A stretch of 64,000 nt of DNA from an uncultured Ruminiclostridium sp. (GCA_910588335.1 CAJUQV010000015.1:14632-78631); one strand, 5' to 3'. Counted from the stretch's first letter, positions 8,206 through 16,673 are shown. Numbers and translations are program-made. Notes: generated by a model not told the origin, from the sequence alone.

Positions 8206-8964
8206 ATGAAAATAAAAAAGTTTGTTGTTTATATATTGGCGGCTGTTTTTGCGGCGGCAATGCAGCCAAACTTATATGCGGAGAGCAGCAACGATGCGAT
8301 TATCGTTATTCCGTGGGACAGCGGAACCGGCACAAGCGAATCAGAGCCGCCGGATATTTCCGACAGAGAAGTAAGCGACCCTTCCAATCCCTCCGAATCC
8401 GAGCCGCAGCCTACGGATTCCGAGCCGGCCGAATCTAACGTTTCCTCAGATACAGTCGATTCCGAAGTCTCTTCCGAAACCTCGGAAACAAACGATCCCT
8501 TTGAATTTGAGGAACCCGATAACTCTTCGCATACATCGTCAGGCGGAGATGAAACCACAACGGAGGAGCCTCAGATTTCTCTTGATACAGCACCTACTAC
8601 AGAGGAATCAACCACTGAACCGCCCACTGAAACCGAACCTCCTGCTGTTACAACAACTACCTCGGCCACGGAAACCGTAACAGAGCCTACGGCGGCTGAA
8701 ACTCCTGCCGAAACCGAATCACTGCCCGAAATAACGGAGCCTCCCCTCGATACGACCTCATCTCAGTCAGAGGAAACAACCTCCGCTGCGCCTATTCTTC
8801 CCTCTGAAGGCGGGAACGGAGCGGGTCCGGTAGAAGGCGATCCCGACGGTTTTATTACGACTATTTTATTGATAGCGGGCGCATTACTGTTATTTGTGCT
8901 TATTCTGACGGTACCGCCTATATTCAGAAGGATCAAGAAGAATATAATTTACAAGTATGATTGA
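8206..8964 (+). CDS. Secreted Ser/Thr/Glu/Pro-rich surface protein with C-terminal membrane anchor
   Basis: 252 residues. Signal peptide at about 1-26 (MKIKKFVVYIL, cleavage near LYA-ES). The bulk (about 40-205) is low-complexity Ser, Glu, Thr and Pro with repeated TTE/EPP/TET units and no recognisable fold, typical of an extended, probably glycosylated stalk. A hydrophobic helix at about 222-243 followed by RRIKKN anchors it; there is no LPXTG motif. Start chosen at 8206 because AGGAGAGAAAAGAAG precedes it; upstream in-frame ATG at 8149 overlaps the promoter. Function unknown; it may display a missing partner or act as a wall-spanning tether. Confidence 0.75.
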   Translation: MKIKKFVVYILAAVFAAAMQPNLYAESSNDAIIVIPWDSGTGTSESEPPDISDREVSDPSNPSESEPQPTDSEPAESNVSSDTVDSEVSSETSETNDPFEFEEPDNSSHTSSGGDETTTEEPQISLDTAPTTEESTTEPPTETEPPAVTTTTSATETVTEPTAAETPAETESLPEITEPPLDTTSSQSEETTSAAPILPSEGGNGAGPVEGDPDGFITTILLIAGALLLFVLILTVPPIFRRIKKNIIYKYD

Positions 8965-8991
8965 TATTGTCGGATTTACTATAAAAGGCAT

Positions 8992-9077
8992 TTAATACTA
9001 ATCCCTTTTAAAACTGTTGAATTAGTGATTTGGGTGCAATCTTTAATCAAGTCTATAACTTGATTAAAGATTGGTAT
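8992..9077. repeat. Family-A two-hairpin repeat
   Basis: Hairpin 1 ACTAAT/ATTAGT, linker AGTGATTTGGGTGCAAT, and a second hairpin of a different sequence (TCTTTAATCAAGT with ACTTGATTAAAGA), ending GGTAT. Located 27 bp after the surface-protein stop codon. Confidence 0.85.
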
Positions 9078-9147
9078 CGGTAATGTAAAGAGTTTTTTAA
9101 AGCGCAGTTTATATAAGTTTTCGTAATTGCGAAGCAATTTTACGATT

Positions 9148-9202
9148 ATATACAAACAGTAAAACGGAGCCAAAAAATAGCTCCGTTTTACTGTTTGTAT
9201 AT
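9148..9202. terminator. Long perfect hairpin, probable bidirectional terminator
   Basis: Two 23-bp arms with no mismatch (9148-9170 and 9180-9202) around the loop CAAAAAATA. It lies between the convergent surface protein and bofA genes. The gap 8965-9305 contains only this hairpin, a smaller one at about 9119-9146 and the family-A repeat. Confidence 0.6.
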
Positions 9203-9305
9203 GTTGCAGGAGATAATAACTTTAATACCGATACAATTAGTCAATTATAGAAAAATATTTTTAATACGATTTGTATAATTATCTACAAAAAATACTTTAT
9301 GTAAG

Positions 9306-9557
9306 TTATAAAACAAATTTAATTAAAACCATTCCAACAACTCCGGGTATTCCCAATGTTGTTGAAAGAAATACCGTAGTATGATTTACCGCTATTCCGC
9401 AGCCCATAAATCCGCTTATTACCGATATCGTAACAAGAACGGTCAATCCGGCAAGGGAATTTAAAAGCATTGATTTGAGCGGTTTTTTCTGACTTCCACA
9501 TATACGGAGATAGAAAAAGAGAGATATTGCGGCCAAAGTAATGGATATTGCTTCCAT
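9306..9557 (-). CDS. bofA: BofA-like pro-sigma-K processing inhibitor
   Basis: 83 residues, almost wholly hydrophobic, with two to three membrane helices. The end (VNHTTVFLSTTLGIPGVVGM, then a hydrophobic tail) matches the conserved C-terminus of BofA, which with SpoIVFA holds the SpoIVFB protease inactive in the forespore membrane until sigma-K activation. In Bacillus the order is recR-yaaL-bofA; here a YaaL-like gene lies directly upstream on the same strand, supporting the call, while recR is absent. I start at 9557, where GAAAGGAC sits seven bases upstream, rather than at 9584. Whether the sigma-K pathway is complete in this organism is not visible. Confidence 0.8.
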   Translation of the reverse strand: MEAISITLAAISLFFYLRICGSQKKPLKSMLLNSLAGLTVLVTISVISGFMGCGIAVNHTTVFLSTTLGIPGVVGMVLIKFVL

Positions 9558-9596
9558 TTTCGGTGTCCTTTCTTTTTTAAACAATCTGTCAAATTC

Positions 9597-9745
9597 CGGG
9601 GTTCAGCGGGGAATTTTTATCCCCTGCCGAACCAACAGATGAAGAGACTTTACATGCAAAGTCTCTAATACTAATCTTTGATCAAGGTATAGACAAATAA
9701 AACGGATGATCAAAGATTAGTATTAAACCCTTGCCGCCTAAGAAG
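9597..9745. repeat. Family-G repeat interrupted by a single-hairpin family-A relative
   Basis: Read on the minus strand it matches the repeat at 40410-40533 (GGCGGCAAGG, AGTCTCTTCATCT, then the stem around a GCGGGGATAAAAAT-like loop). At 9666-9725 it is split by a hairpin with arms AATACTAATCTTTGATCA/TGATCAAAGATTAGTATT. It occupies the bofA-yaaL gap. Confidence 0.65.
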
Positions 9746-9765
9746 CGGGGGACGCCGGGCAGCGG

Positions 9766-9996
9766 TTATAATCTGTCGATGAAATTTACCGTTATTCCTT
9801 TTTCCTTAGCGGTTTTTAAAAGATGGGCATAGCGATGCTTCAGCGAAATTTGTTCATATATAAGTGATTCTATGAGCAAATCATCTGTGATCAGATTAAA
9901 AAGCTGTTCGTTTTTTATCATTTGGTCTGATATCTTCTCTATTTCGGATAGTATTCCGGTTTTTTCCGATGATGTATTGTCCTTTGTTTTAAGCAT
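9766..9996 (-). CDS. yaaL: YaaL-like small protein (DUF2508)
   Basis: 76 residues, largely helical and charged, with no membrane segment. Length (YaaL is about 74 residues), the pattern of paired helices around residues 18-65 (IEKISDQMIKNEQLFNLITD; LIYEQISLKHRYAHLLKTAK) and its position just upstream of bofA fit the DUF2508/YaaL family. Molecular function is unknown even in Bacillus. RBS AAGGAAGG lies about nine bases before the ATG. The two genes are separated by a 208-bp gap filled with repeats, so they may no longer be strictly cotranscribed. Confidence 0.65.
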   Translation of the reverse strand: MLKTKDNTSSEKTGILSEIEKISDQMIKNEQLFNLITDDLLIESLIYEQISLKHRYAHLLKTAKEKGITVNFIDRL

Positions 9997-10221
9997 TTTT
10001 GCGCCGCCTTCCTTGTTGTTTTTTAATATATATTAGGAAGGAGAGCGGATTATTACAGATTTTGAAATTTATGTGAAATCTGTTTATGCAGCCCGCTGTA
10101 AATTATCCGTTCGTTCACGGTATTTTCCGCGCTTGTGTGAGATGCGTTTATTAAGAAAGTTTATCATAGGTAGGTTTGAATTCGCAAATTACGCATCCGG
10201 CCTTATAAAATTTCAATTCAT

Positions 10222-10644
10222 TTATTTATTATTTGCTGCCACCCTTCTGATTTTAAACAATAACACCCCCAGACTCACACCCATAACAATATGTCCTGTC
10301 CCAGAAATTCCCGCTATTGAAGCGTCCAATGCTTTTTCCGGATTATCGGCAAGTACCTGTGTTAAACCTCTTATCAGAAATCCGATAGCGGTGATATTCA
10401 GACCTACGTTGTATGTAAGAATAAATTTTCCCACATTCTTTTCTGCGGAAAAAGCAAAGTTTTTTTCAATCAACATCAGTATCAGAAAAAACACCATTCC
10501 CAAAAGAAAATAATGAGTGTGAATAACCGAAAGTCTTGTATCTCCCGTAAATCCGTTAAATTTTGTAAATTCGCGGTAAAATACTCCGAATGCCATAGCG
10601 GCGATGGCATAGATAAAAGCAAAATTTGCGTAACGCTTGGACAT
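10222..10644 (-). CDS. DUF2871-like four-helix membrane protein
   Basis: 140 residues with four hydrophobic helices. The first half has FYREFTKFNGFTGDTRLSVIHTHYFLLGM, with two spaced His residues, and the last third has SGTGHIVMGVSLGVLLFKI; both are hallmarks I associate with DUF2871 membrane proteins. The conserved His residues near helix ends suggest metal or haem binding, but that is inference. Start moved to 10644 on GAGGAGGAGAATCATT; the longer frame to 10665 has no RBS. It is a single-gene unit, divergent from the formate/nitrite-type transporter at 10881. Confidence 0.65.
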   Translation of the reverse strand: MSKRYANFAFIYAIAAMAFGVFYREFTKFNGFTGDTRLSVIHTHYFLLGMVFFLILMLIEKNFAFSAEKNVGKFILTYNVGLNITAIGFLIRGLTQVLADNPEKALDASIAGISGTGHIVMGVSLGVLLFKIRRVAANNK

Positions 10645-10880
10645 AATGATTCTCCTCCTCGTCAATTTATTAGTTTGATATACAAATAGTATATTGAGCT
10701 TGTTCCTATAAAAGAACAGTGCAATATTGTTATTATTTTAACACAGCCGCAAGTGAATTTCAATAGAAAACGGCCTTTTTTTCAACAAAAAATTAACCTT
10801 TTTGCCATTGTTTTTTTGATTTGAAAATGTTACAATAATTCATATTGTATTCATATTCAAATTTAAAAAGGGAGATGTGA

Positions 10881-11498
10881 GTGAATATGGCAGAGACTTT
10901 AAAAAAAGCGATTGCGGCCGGCTTTATGATAGGAATAGGCGCGGTAATTTACATAAGCTGCGAAAATAAAATCGCCGGGGCTTTGTTGTTTACAGTGGGG
11001 CTGTTTGCTGTTTGTGCCTTTGGAATGAACTTATTTACGGGAAAAATAGGGTACATTATATCGAATAAGAATAAACCCAACTGTATTGTAATATGGATTG
11101 GGAATTTTTTGGGAGCAATAACGGGTATGGCGCTCGTGCGTATCGCAAAGCCTTCCTTACATACGGCGGCAAGGGAAATGATGAGCGCTAAATTGCAGCA
11201 AAGTTATATAGGAATACCGATTTTGGCATTTTTTTGCGGTGTGCTTATGTATCTGGCGGTGGAAAATTACAGGGCGAATCCCCATGGGTTCGGCAAGGTG
11301 GCAGGTTTGTTTTTATGCGTATCGGTATTTATATTATGCGGATTTGAGCACAGCATTGCCGATATGTGTTATGCGGTTTTGGCGGTTGAAAGCTTTGGCG
11401 AGGCATTGAGGTATCTGTTTTTTTTAGTTGTCGTATCGGTGTTTAACGGAGCGGGGGCGCTGGCGGTAAGGTGGCTTACGGTAAAAAAGGAGGATTGA
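10881..11498 (+). CDS. Formate/nitrite transporter (FNT) family channel
   Basis: 205 residues, shorter than FocA (about 280) but in range for compact FNT proteins. Six membrane helices. Family features: AAGFMIGIGAVIYI at the start, the half-helix region FGMNLFTGKIGYI, WIGNFLGAITG in helix 3, and GFEHSIADM with the central His expected of FNT channels. It should move a small monovalent anion such as formate, nitrite or hydrosulfide; the substrate cannot be assigned. GTG at 10881 is used because GGGAGA lies five to seven bases upstream; ATG at 10887 is an alternative. No formate or nitrite enzyme lies alongside. Confidence 0.82.
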   Translation: MNMAETLKKAIAAGFMIGIGAVIYISCENKIAGALLFTVGLFAVCAFGMNLFTGKIGYIISNKNKPNCIVIWIGNFLGAITGMALVRIAKPSLHTAAREMMSAKLQQSYIGIPILAFFCGVLMYLAVENYRANPHGFGKVAGLFLCVSVFILCGFEHSIADMCYAVLAVESFGEALRYLFFLVVVSVFNGAGALAVRWLTVKKED

Positions 11499-11669
11499 GA
11501 GCTTGTGTTCCGGGATAATTTCGCACGTTTTCTAAAAGGATTCGATCGGTTATCTTTTCGGAAAAACTACTAAATGCTTAAGTATTTCTCCGCTTTTTTC
11601 GTTTTGGTTCGGTTTTATATAACGTTTTACAAATACTGAGAATAGTATAAATTACAGAAACGGTTTTTA

Positions 11670-11718
11670 AAAGCTCGTATATACGAAATTTCTTTTATTC
11701 GTTTATACGGGCTTTTTT
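11670..11718. terminator. Probable bidirectional terminator
   Basis: Arms AAGCTCGTATATACGAA and TTCGTTTATACGGGCTT around a short T-rich loop, followed by TTTTTT. It is the main structured element of the 407-bp gap 11499-11905, which also holds the repeat at 11811-11869. Confidence 0.7.
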
Positions 11719-11810
11719 GTATTGTGTTTTTATCTGTACAATAAAACGTACATATATCTATTGCGGAGAAACGGACGTTTATGGTACAATATGGCTGCGG
11801 ATAAGAACTG

Positions 11811-11869
11811 ATACTAATGCTTAGGGTGCAATCTTTAATCAAGCATGCAAGTTGATTAAATATTGGTAT
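11811..11869. repeat. Family-A repeat lacking its first hairpin
   Basis: ACTAATGCTTAGGGTGCAAT followed by the hairpin TCTTTAATCAA/TTGATTAAATA and GGTAT. The linker and second hairpin match the full-length copies; hairpin 1 is gone. Confidence 0.75.
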
Positions 11870-11905
11870 GAATTGTTTTTAATTTAAAGAAGGAAGATAA
11901 AGAAA

Positions 11906-12148
11906 ATGATCATTGTTATATTGACGGGTCTGGTTATGACTGCGGTAGTGGTGCTCTTAAGCGACAAAAAGGTTAAAACATTGGAGATAATCGGTTTTAT
12001 AGTTGGCGTTATAGGATCATCTGCACTGTTGGTGTGCGTTAATATAATATTGGGATATAGACTGACCGATTTTTTTGAGGTAATTGGGGCGGTTTTGCTG
12101 ATTGCGGCTTTAGTTTACGGCAAGGGAATAAAATTACGAAAACGCTGA
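11906..12148 (+). CDS. Small membrane protein, function unknown
   Basis: 80 residues with three hydrophobic segments (about 1-18, 28-50, 57-72) and a short basic C-terminus (KGIKLRKR). I do not recognise a family. It has a good RBS (GAAGGAAGATAAAGAAA before the ATG) and codon use like its neighbours, and a possible promoter (TTGCGG, 18 nt, TACAAT) about 110 bp upstream with a repeat in between. Topology with a basic end suggests an inner-membrane protein with a cytoplasmic C-terminus. Nothing next to it hints at a role. Confidence 0.5.
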   Translation: MIIVILTGLVMTAVVVLLSDKKVKTLEIIGFIVGVIGSSALLVCVNIILGYRLTDFFEVIGAVLLIAALVYGKGIKLRKR

Positions 12149-12328
12149 CTTCAACAGGCAATTTAAAATTTGTATGTACTTTAACTGAAACAATATGTCG
12201 ATAGGTTTTAGACAAAAAACGCAAACGACAACAAAACCGCAATTCAACCCGATTTGAGCTGAACAGCGGTTTATAAAATATTTGTATTAAGTTTCTGCTT
12301 GGTAATTTTTATATCTGCAAAGCAGTTT

Positions 12329-12874
12329 TTACTTGAAATATCTGTTTAAAAGACCGTTAAACGCCTTGCCGTGTCTTGCCTCGTCCTTAGCCATTTCGTG
12401 AACGGTATCGTGAATGGCGTCTAAGCCCAGCGCCTTAGCTTTCTTTGCAATATCCATCTTCCCTGCGGTAGCACCGTGCTCCGCCGCAAGTCTGAGTTCA
12501 AGATTCTTTTTGGTGGAATCGGTAACAACCTCGCCAAGCAACTCGGCAAACTTCGCGGCATGCTCCGCCTCTTCGTAAGCAATTCTCTTATATGCTTCAG
12601 CAACTTCCGGGAAGCCTTCTCTGTCGGCAACTCTCGACATTGCAAGATACATGCCCACTTCGGTGCACTCACCGGTAAAGTTCATTCTGAGCCCTTCAAC
12701 GATTTCGGGATCAACGTCCTTTGCAACTCCTACTCTGTGTTCATCGGCAAATACAAGACCTTCCGCGCTCTGTTCCTGGAATTTGGAGCCGGGAGCACCA
12801 CACTGAGGGCATTTTTCGGGAGGCTCGTTTCCTTCATGAACATAACCGCAGATAGGGCAAACATACTTTTTCAT
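12329..12874 (-). CDS. rbr: Reverse rubrerythrin (rubredoxin-ferritin-like peroxidase)
   Basis: 181 residues. A rubredoxin domain is at the N-terminus with iron ligands Cys6, Cys9, Cys22 and Cys25 (CPICG, CPQCG), followed by a ferritin-like di-iron domain from about 45 with the E-x6-Y and E-x-x-H motifs ([20 protein letters not shown]). This domain order is the reverse of classical rubrerythrin and is found in clostridial revRbr, which reduces hydrogen peroxide and oxygen with electrons from NADH via an oxidoreductase and rubredoxin. It protects a strict anaerobe against oxygen. It is a single-gene unit with a strong promoter and a palindrome at the transcription start. RBS AAAGGAGATC precedes the ATG. 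Confidence 0.92.
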   Translation of the reverse strand: MKKYVCPICGYVHEGNEPPEKCPQCGAPGSKFQEQSAEGLVFADEHRVGVAKDVDPEIVEGLRMNFTGECTEVGMYLAMSRVADREGFPEVAEAYKRIAYEEAEHAAKFAELLGEVVTDSTKKNLELRLAAEHGATAGKMDIAKKAKALGLDAIHDTVHEMAKDEARHGKAFNGLLNRYFK

Positions 12875-12910
12875 AGCTTTTGATCTCCTTTTTCTTTATT
12901 TTTTTCAGCG

Positions 12911-12967
12911 AAAACAGTAATCATTACTGTTTTACTACATTATAACAATCGCGGAGTGAATTGTCAA
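12911..12967 (-). promoter_or_regulatory. Promoter of the rubrerythrin gene with PerR-box-like palindrome
   Basis: On the minus strand TTGACA (12962-12967), 17 nt, TATAAT (12939-12944). Just downstream, 12911-12933 is a perfect palindrome with 11-bp arms AAAACAGTAAT/ATTACTGTTTT around one base. Its core GTAATCATTAC is close to the PerR box core (ATAATNATTAT), so peroxide-responsive repression is plausible. Confidence 0.7.
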
Positions 12968-12988
12968 GTAAAATTTGTAAAAATCGCG

Positions 12989-13888
12989 TTACGGTAATAT
13001 CCCCGTCAAATCGAAATCCGGAGTCATTTCTCCACAGGCCGATTCCTTTTCCTGAGCGAACCCGTCAAACCCCAATCTTTCGCATTCGTTCAGTACCTTA
13101 TTGTACTCGAAGGTGGTGAGTTTCCTGTTTAATTCCGGGAACCCGGCGATTTTTGCACATGGATAATATTGCCGCATAACGCTGATAAGAACCCGTCCGC
13201 TTAAATTTTTCAGCTTGTTAAACAGCAGTATGCTGTCTTTGTAACAGCCCGGGAGCACCAGATGTCGTATTATTACCCCCTTTTTCATAAGGCCGTTTTC
13301 CATAACATACCTGCCTGTTTGTCTCACCATCTCTTCAACCGCCGAATAAGCCGCGTCAAAATAACCGACGGCTTTTGAATATCTTACCGCAAGCTCTTCG
13401 GAGCAGTACTTCACATCGGGAAGGTAAATATCCGCCAGCCCGTCCAGCATTTTTACGGTTTCCACACTTTCATAACCGCCGCAGTTAAATACGACGGGAA
13501 TAATAAGCCTGTACTTTACCGTTTCAAGCGCCTTTATAATTTGCTTTACATAATGTGTGGCGGTGACGAGATTTATATTTTCCGCGCCCTTTTCCTGTAA
13601 TTCCAGAAAAATCTCTGAGAGACGATCCACGGAAATTTCCTTTCCATATCCTAAATGGCTGATTTTATAATTCTGACAGAAAACGCAGCGCATATTGCAG
13701 CCCGTAAAGAATACAGCTCCGCTTCCGTTTTTTCCGGATATTGGCGGCTCTTCCCCAAAATGGAGCATAGCCGCCGCGGCTTTTACGGTTTCCGCAGCGC
13801 CGCAAAAGCCCGTCTCCCTGCTTCTGTCCACATTACAGCGGCGGGGGCACAGATTACATTTTTTGTTTTCCGCGTCTTTTTTATTCAT
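12989..13888 (-). CDS. PflX-type radical SAM protein (COG1313)
   Basis: 299 residues. An N-terminal Cys motif (CNLCPRRC, plus FCGA) precedes the radical SAM cluster site GCNMRCVFC (C-x3-C-x2-C) at about 69-77, followed by glycine-rich SAM-binding strands. The domain order and FFTGCNMRCVFCQNYKIS identify the COG1313/PflX family related to pyruvate formate-lyase activases; the true substrate is unknown for most members. No glycyl radical enzyme gene is nearby, so an activase role is unproven. It lies seven bases after the stop of the gene at 13895-15046 on the same strand, so the two form an operon. The extra N-terminal Cys set may hold another cluster or zinc. Confidence 0.82.
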   Translation of the reverse strand: MNKKDAENKKCNLCPRRCNVDRSRETGFCGAAETVKAAAAMLHFGEEPPISGKNGSGAVFFTGCNMRCVFCQNYKISHLGYGKEISVDRLSEIFLELQEKGAENINLVTATHYVKQIIKALETVKYRLIIPVVFNCGGYESVETVKMLDGLADIYLPDVKYCSEELAVRYSKAVGYFDAAYSAVEEMVRQTGRYVMENGLMKKGVIIRHLVLPGCYKDSILLFNKLKNLSGRVLISVMRQYYPCAKIAGFPELNRKLTTFEYNKVLNECERLGFDGFAQEKESACGEMTPDFDLTGILP

Positions 13889-13894
13889 TACCCT

Positions 13895-15046
13895 TTATTT
13901 TTCCCCCAAAGCCCTTATTTTGCGGATTTTTTTGCTAACCGCCTCCGCCTTTTTGCGGCTTCCCGCTGCGGTTATATTTGTCTTTCCCGCTGCCGCTAAG
14001 GCCATCATTTCCTCGCACAGCTTCGCCGGATATTTGTAATCGGACAGCAGCCGCGCTCGCTCTATTATATCCTCCTTCCCTTTTGTTAGCGCGGGTGAAG
14101 GGGAAACGGCGTCAAGGGCTTTCCGATAAGCGTTTCCCATATCGGAAACCGCATTGTAAAAAACATAATTTTCAGCTAATACAAGCAGGTTTTTTGTATC
14201 CGCTTCGGGCAGCGGCAATTCAAACAGCGCTTGTCCCATTTTTTTGATAATATATGCTCTCTCCTCATCGCCGGCCGTTTCCGATTTGCGTGAAAGCTCC
14301 GAAGCAGCCTGATGCTTTACGTCGTCCTTTCCCCTTATATCGGGAGCGGAAAAGCTGAACACCTCGTCCACGGTATATATGTCACGGATTGACAGACCGT
14401 GAAATGCTATCGTATAAAGCGCCGCAAAAGCGCTGAGATCACCCTTTTCCGTAATTCCGAAGCTTGAAATGGGTTTTACGGAAACATTTTTGAAAAACGT
14501 TTCTTCATTAAATCGGGTGACGAAAGCCAATTCATTTCGGGAAAGCTTCATGACCGCCGCCCCTACTTTTACGGCCAGTTCATTCCGTTTTTTCTTCAGG
14601 ATAAAGGAAAAAACAGGGCCGAACTTTACGGGGGCGGCGGTTTTCCCGTTTCTGTTTGAAAAATACTTTATTTCCATCGGTGGGAGTATGGTATACACCG
14701 AACCGAAGCTTTTTTGCTCCTCCTCTTGAAGCGGGAAAAAGAAAAGCCGCTTTCCCTTGTTAAGCTCCCGTATAAGTACGCAGCTCATAAGCCCTTTCAG
14801 CCGAGACTCCGAAGCGTCCGGGTACTCCCGTCGGCAGGTATCGGCGATAGAGGACTTAGAAGAAAAGACGGATTCGTAAACGGAAAGCTTTATTTTTCCG
14901 TAGGTTCTGTCATTTTTTTTGAGCATTGTCTTTACCGCGAAGGATGCGGCGCCGATTATCCGGTCTGAGTCCTCTCTTTTCAAGGGAGAATCGCAGTGCT
15001 CAAAAATCGGGTCATAAGGGAGGAAAAGCGGTTCTTGTAAAAGCAT
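13895..15046 (-). CDS. Hypothetical protein cotranscribed with the PflX-type gene
   Basis: 383 residues, soluble, rich in Lys, Glu, Ser and Phe; I see no signal peptide, membrane segment or known catalytic motif. The first 160 residues alternate beta strands and helices, while the last 120 are helical (LLVLAENYVFYNAVSDMGNAYRKAL and so on), suggesting two domains. No family is recognised. The start at 15046 is chosen because GAAAGGGA lies seven bases upstream; the longer frame to 15109 has none. Tight spacing to the radical SAM gene suggests a shared pathway, perhaps as substrate-binding partner, but that is inference. Confidence 0.6.
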   Translation of the reverse strand: MLLQEPLFLPYDPIFEHCDSPLKREDSDRIIGAASFAVKTMLKKNDRTYGKIKLSVYESVFSSKSSIADTCRREYPDASESRLKGLMSCVLIRELNKGKRLFFFPLQEEEQKSFGSVYTILPPMEIKYFSNRNGKTAAPVKFGPVFSFILKKKRNELAVKVGAAVMKLSRNELAFVTRFNEETFFKNVSVKPISSFGITEKGDLSAFAALYTIAFHGLSIRDIYTVDEVFSFSAPDIRGKDDVKHQAASELSRKSETAGDEERAYIIKKMGQALFELPLPEADTKNLLVLAENYVFYNAVSDMGNAYRKALDAVSPSPALTKGKEDIIERARLLSDYKYPAKLCEEMMALAAAGKTNITAAGSRKKAEAVSKKIRKIRALGEK

Positions 15047-15160
15047 CTTATTGTCCCTTTCGATTATATGAAAAAATTGTATGAGCAGCCGTTTTATTAA
15101 TATAAACACGTTTTTCTCTCATTATTATATTATAATTTTCTCCCGTTTTCAAGCAAAATA

Positions 15161-15189
15161 TTGAAATATTATAGGAAATATGATATAAT
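15161..15189 (+). promoter_or_regulatory. SigA-type promoter of metA
   Basis: TTGAAA, 17-nt spacer, TATAAT, only 28 bp before the metA start. The short leader leaves no room for a SAM riboswitch or T-box. Confidence 0.7.
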
Positions 15190-15217
15190 TTTAAAAAAAG
15201 AAAAGGAATAATTTAAA

Positions 15218-16141
15218 ATGCCCATAAGAATACCAAACGGACTTCCCGCTTTTAAAACACTTCTTCGGGAAAATATATTCGTAATGCAAAGCGACCGCGC
15301 TTCGGGTCAGGATATAAGACCCCTTAAAATAGGAATAGTCAATTTGATGCCTACGAAAATCGAAACGGAAACTCAGCTTTTAAGGCTCCTCAGCAACACG
15401 CCGCTTCAGGTGGATATTACTTTGATTTATACCGAAACGCATTTGCCGAAAAACACAACGTGGGAACATTTACAAAATTTTTATACCACCTTTGACAAGG
15501 TAAGGGAACAGTATTTTGACGGAATTTTTATAACGGGAGCTCCCGTTGAAAAGCTGGAGTTTGAGGAGGTCAACTACTGGACAGAGCTTTGCCACATTAT
15601 GGAATGGAGCAAGAGCCACGCCTTTTGTACCGTACATATTTGCTGGGGGGCGTTTGCGGGGCTGTACTATCACTACGGAATAAATAAAAAGCCGCTGCCG
15701 AAAAAGCTTTTCGGGGTATTTCCACATAAGGTGGAGGTTGTAAATCATCCTTTGCTGAAGGGATTTGACGACGTATTTTTTGTACCTCATTCGCGCCATA
15801 CCGAGATAGACACTGCGGATATAGAGCTGTGTCCCGCGCTTACGGTACTTGCCTCCTCTGACGAGGCGGGAGCGTACATAATTGCCGACAGTTCCAATCG
15901 GCAGATTTTTATAACGGGACACGCGGAATACGATTGTGACACGTTGAAAAACGAGTATTTAAGGGACAGGGAAAAGGGGCTTGAAATAGAAGTGCCGAAA
16001 AATTATTTTCCTCATGACGATCCCTCGCTTACTCCGCTTATAACATGGAAGGGTCATGCAAGCCTTATGTATAGCAACTGGCTTAACTTCTGCGTATATC
16101 AGGAAACACCCTTTGACCTTAACGATCTTACTTCGTTTTAG
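15218..16141 (+). CDS. metA: Homoserine O-acetyltransferase (MetA family)
   Basis: 307 residues, the usual MetA length. It acylates homoserine in the first committed step of methionine synthesis, in the cytosol. Catalytic Cys142 ([10 protein letters not shown]), His235 and Glu237 (ITGHAEYD) are all present at the canonical numbers. Residue 111 is Glu ([10 protein letters not shown]), the residue that gives acetyl-CoA rather than succinyl-CoA specificity in Bacillus MetA, so despite the family name this is most likely an acetyltransferase. Lone gene with its own promoter; no sulfhydrylase next to it. RBS AAAAGGAATAATTTAAA before the ATG. A repeat begins 14 bp after the stop. Confidence 0.93.
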   Translation: MPIRIPNGLPAFKTLLRENIFVMQSDRASGQDIRPLKIGIVNLMPTKIETETQLLRLLSNTPLQVDITLIYTETHLPKNTTWEHLQNFYTTFDKVREQYFDGIFITGAPVEKLEFEEVNYWTELCHIMEWSKSHAFCTVHICWGAFAGLYYHYGINKKPLPKKLFGVFPHKVEVVNHPLLKGFDDVFFVPHSRHTEIDTADIELCPALTVLASSDEAGAYIIADSSNRQIFITGHAEYDCDTLKNEYLRDREKGLEIEVPKNYFPHDDPSLTPLITWKGHASLMYSNWLNFCVYQETPFDLNDLTSF

Positions 16142-16155
16142 CTTTTATGGGGCTT

Positions 16156-16243
16156 ATACCAATCTTTAATCAAGTTGTAGACATGTGCCCTAAGAACTAA
16201 TCTTTGATACTCCACATTATTTGTCTATAATCTGATCAAAGAT
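16156..16243. repeat. Family-A-related hairpin repeat, reverse orientation
   Basis: TACCAATCTTTAATCAAGTT at the left, the inverse linker remnant TGCCCTAAG, and a hairpin pairing AATCTTTGAT with ATCAAAGATT around the loop TTATTTGTCTATAAT-like sequence shared with 9666-9725 and 20205-20258. Abuts the family-E repeat. Confidence 0.7.
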
Positions 16244-16420
16244 TATAGCAATCCAAAAAAAGTTTAAACAAAATTACAACAGTGCAAAAAACACAAGCTT
16301 TGGGGGCGTTGCCCCCGTCCTTTGGACTCCCCTACTTCCCTTTCGGAGCCCGAAAGGGAAGCGGAAAGGACAATTAGTCGCTTCGCTCCTATTTGTTTAT
16401 CTTGTTGTTGGGTTGCTATA
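16244..16420. repeat. Family-E repeat, 177 bp
   Basis: Ends TATAGCAATCC and GGTTGCTATA form short terminal inverted repeats. The body is about 90 percent identical by eye to 17869-18046, including a strong internal hairpin (CTTCCCTTTCGGAG with its complement). The gap 16142-16673 holds this element, the repeat before it and a possible promoter ending in TATAAT near 16635. Confidence 0.85.
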
Positions 16421-16673
16421 GTATTAATTCCTCCCCTCCGCCAATAGGCTTAATATATGCTTATTCGGAAAATGCAAAGCGGGAAAATCCGGTCTTGTAA
16501 ATGAACATCCTTCGCTCAAAAGTCTCTGACTCAACCTTTGGTTGAGCTGTTTTTCTACCTGTGGTTGTGGAATAAAGGCGTTTTCAACCTATGTTCCCTT
16601 CAAAAAAACTATAAAATATCTTAAAATATGGTTATAATATTTTTTACTGTTTTGTCGAAAGGAATTAAAGAAT

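Noticed and set aside
10073..10513. 146-codon plus-strand ORF
   Set aside because: Opposes the DUF2871-like gene, which has a clear RBS and membrane-protein composition.
15100..15217. SAM riboswitch or T-box before metA
   Set aside because: The promoter lies 28 bp before the start, leaving no room for a leader.
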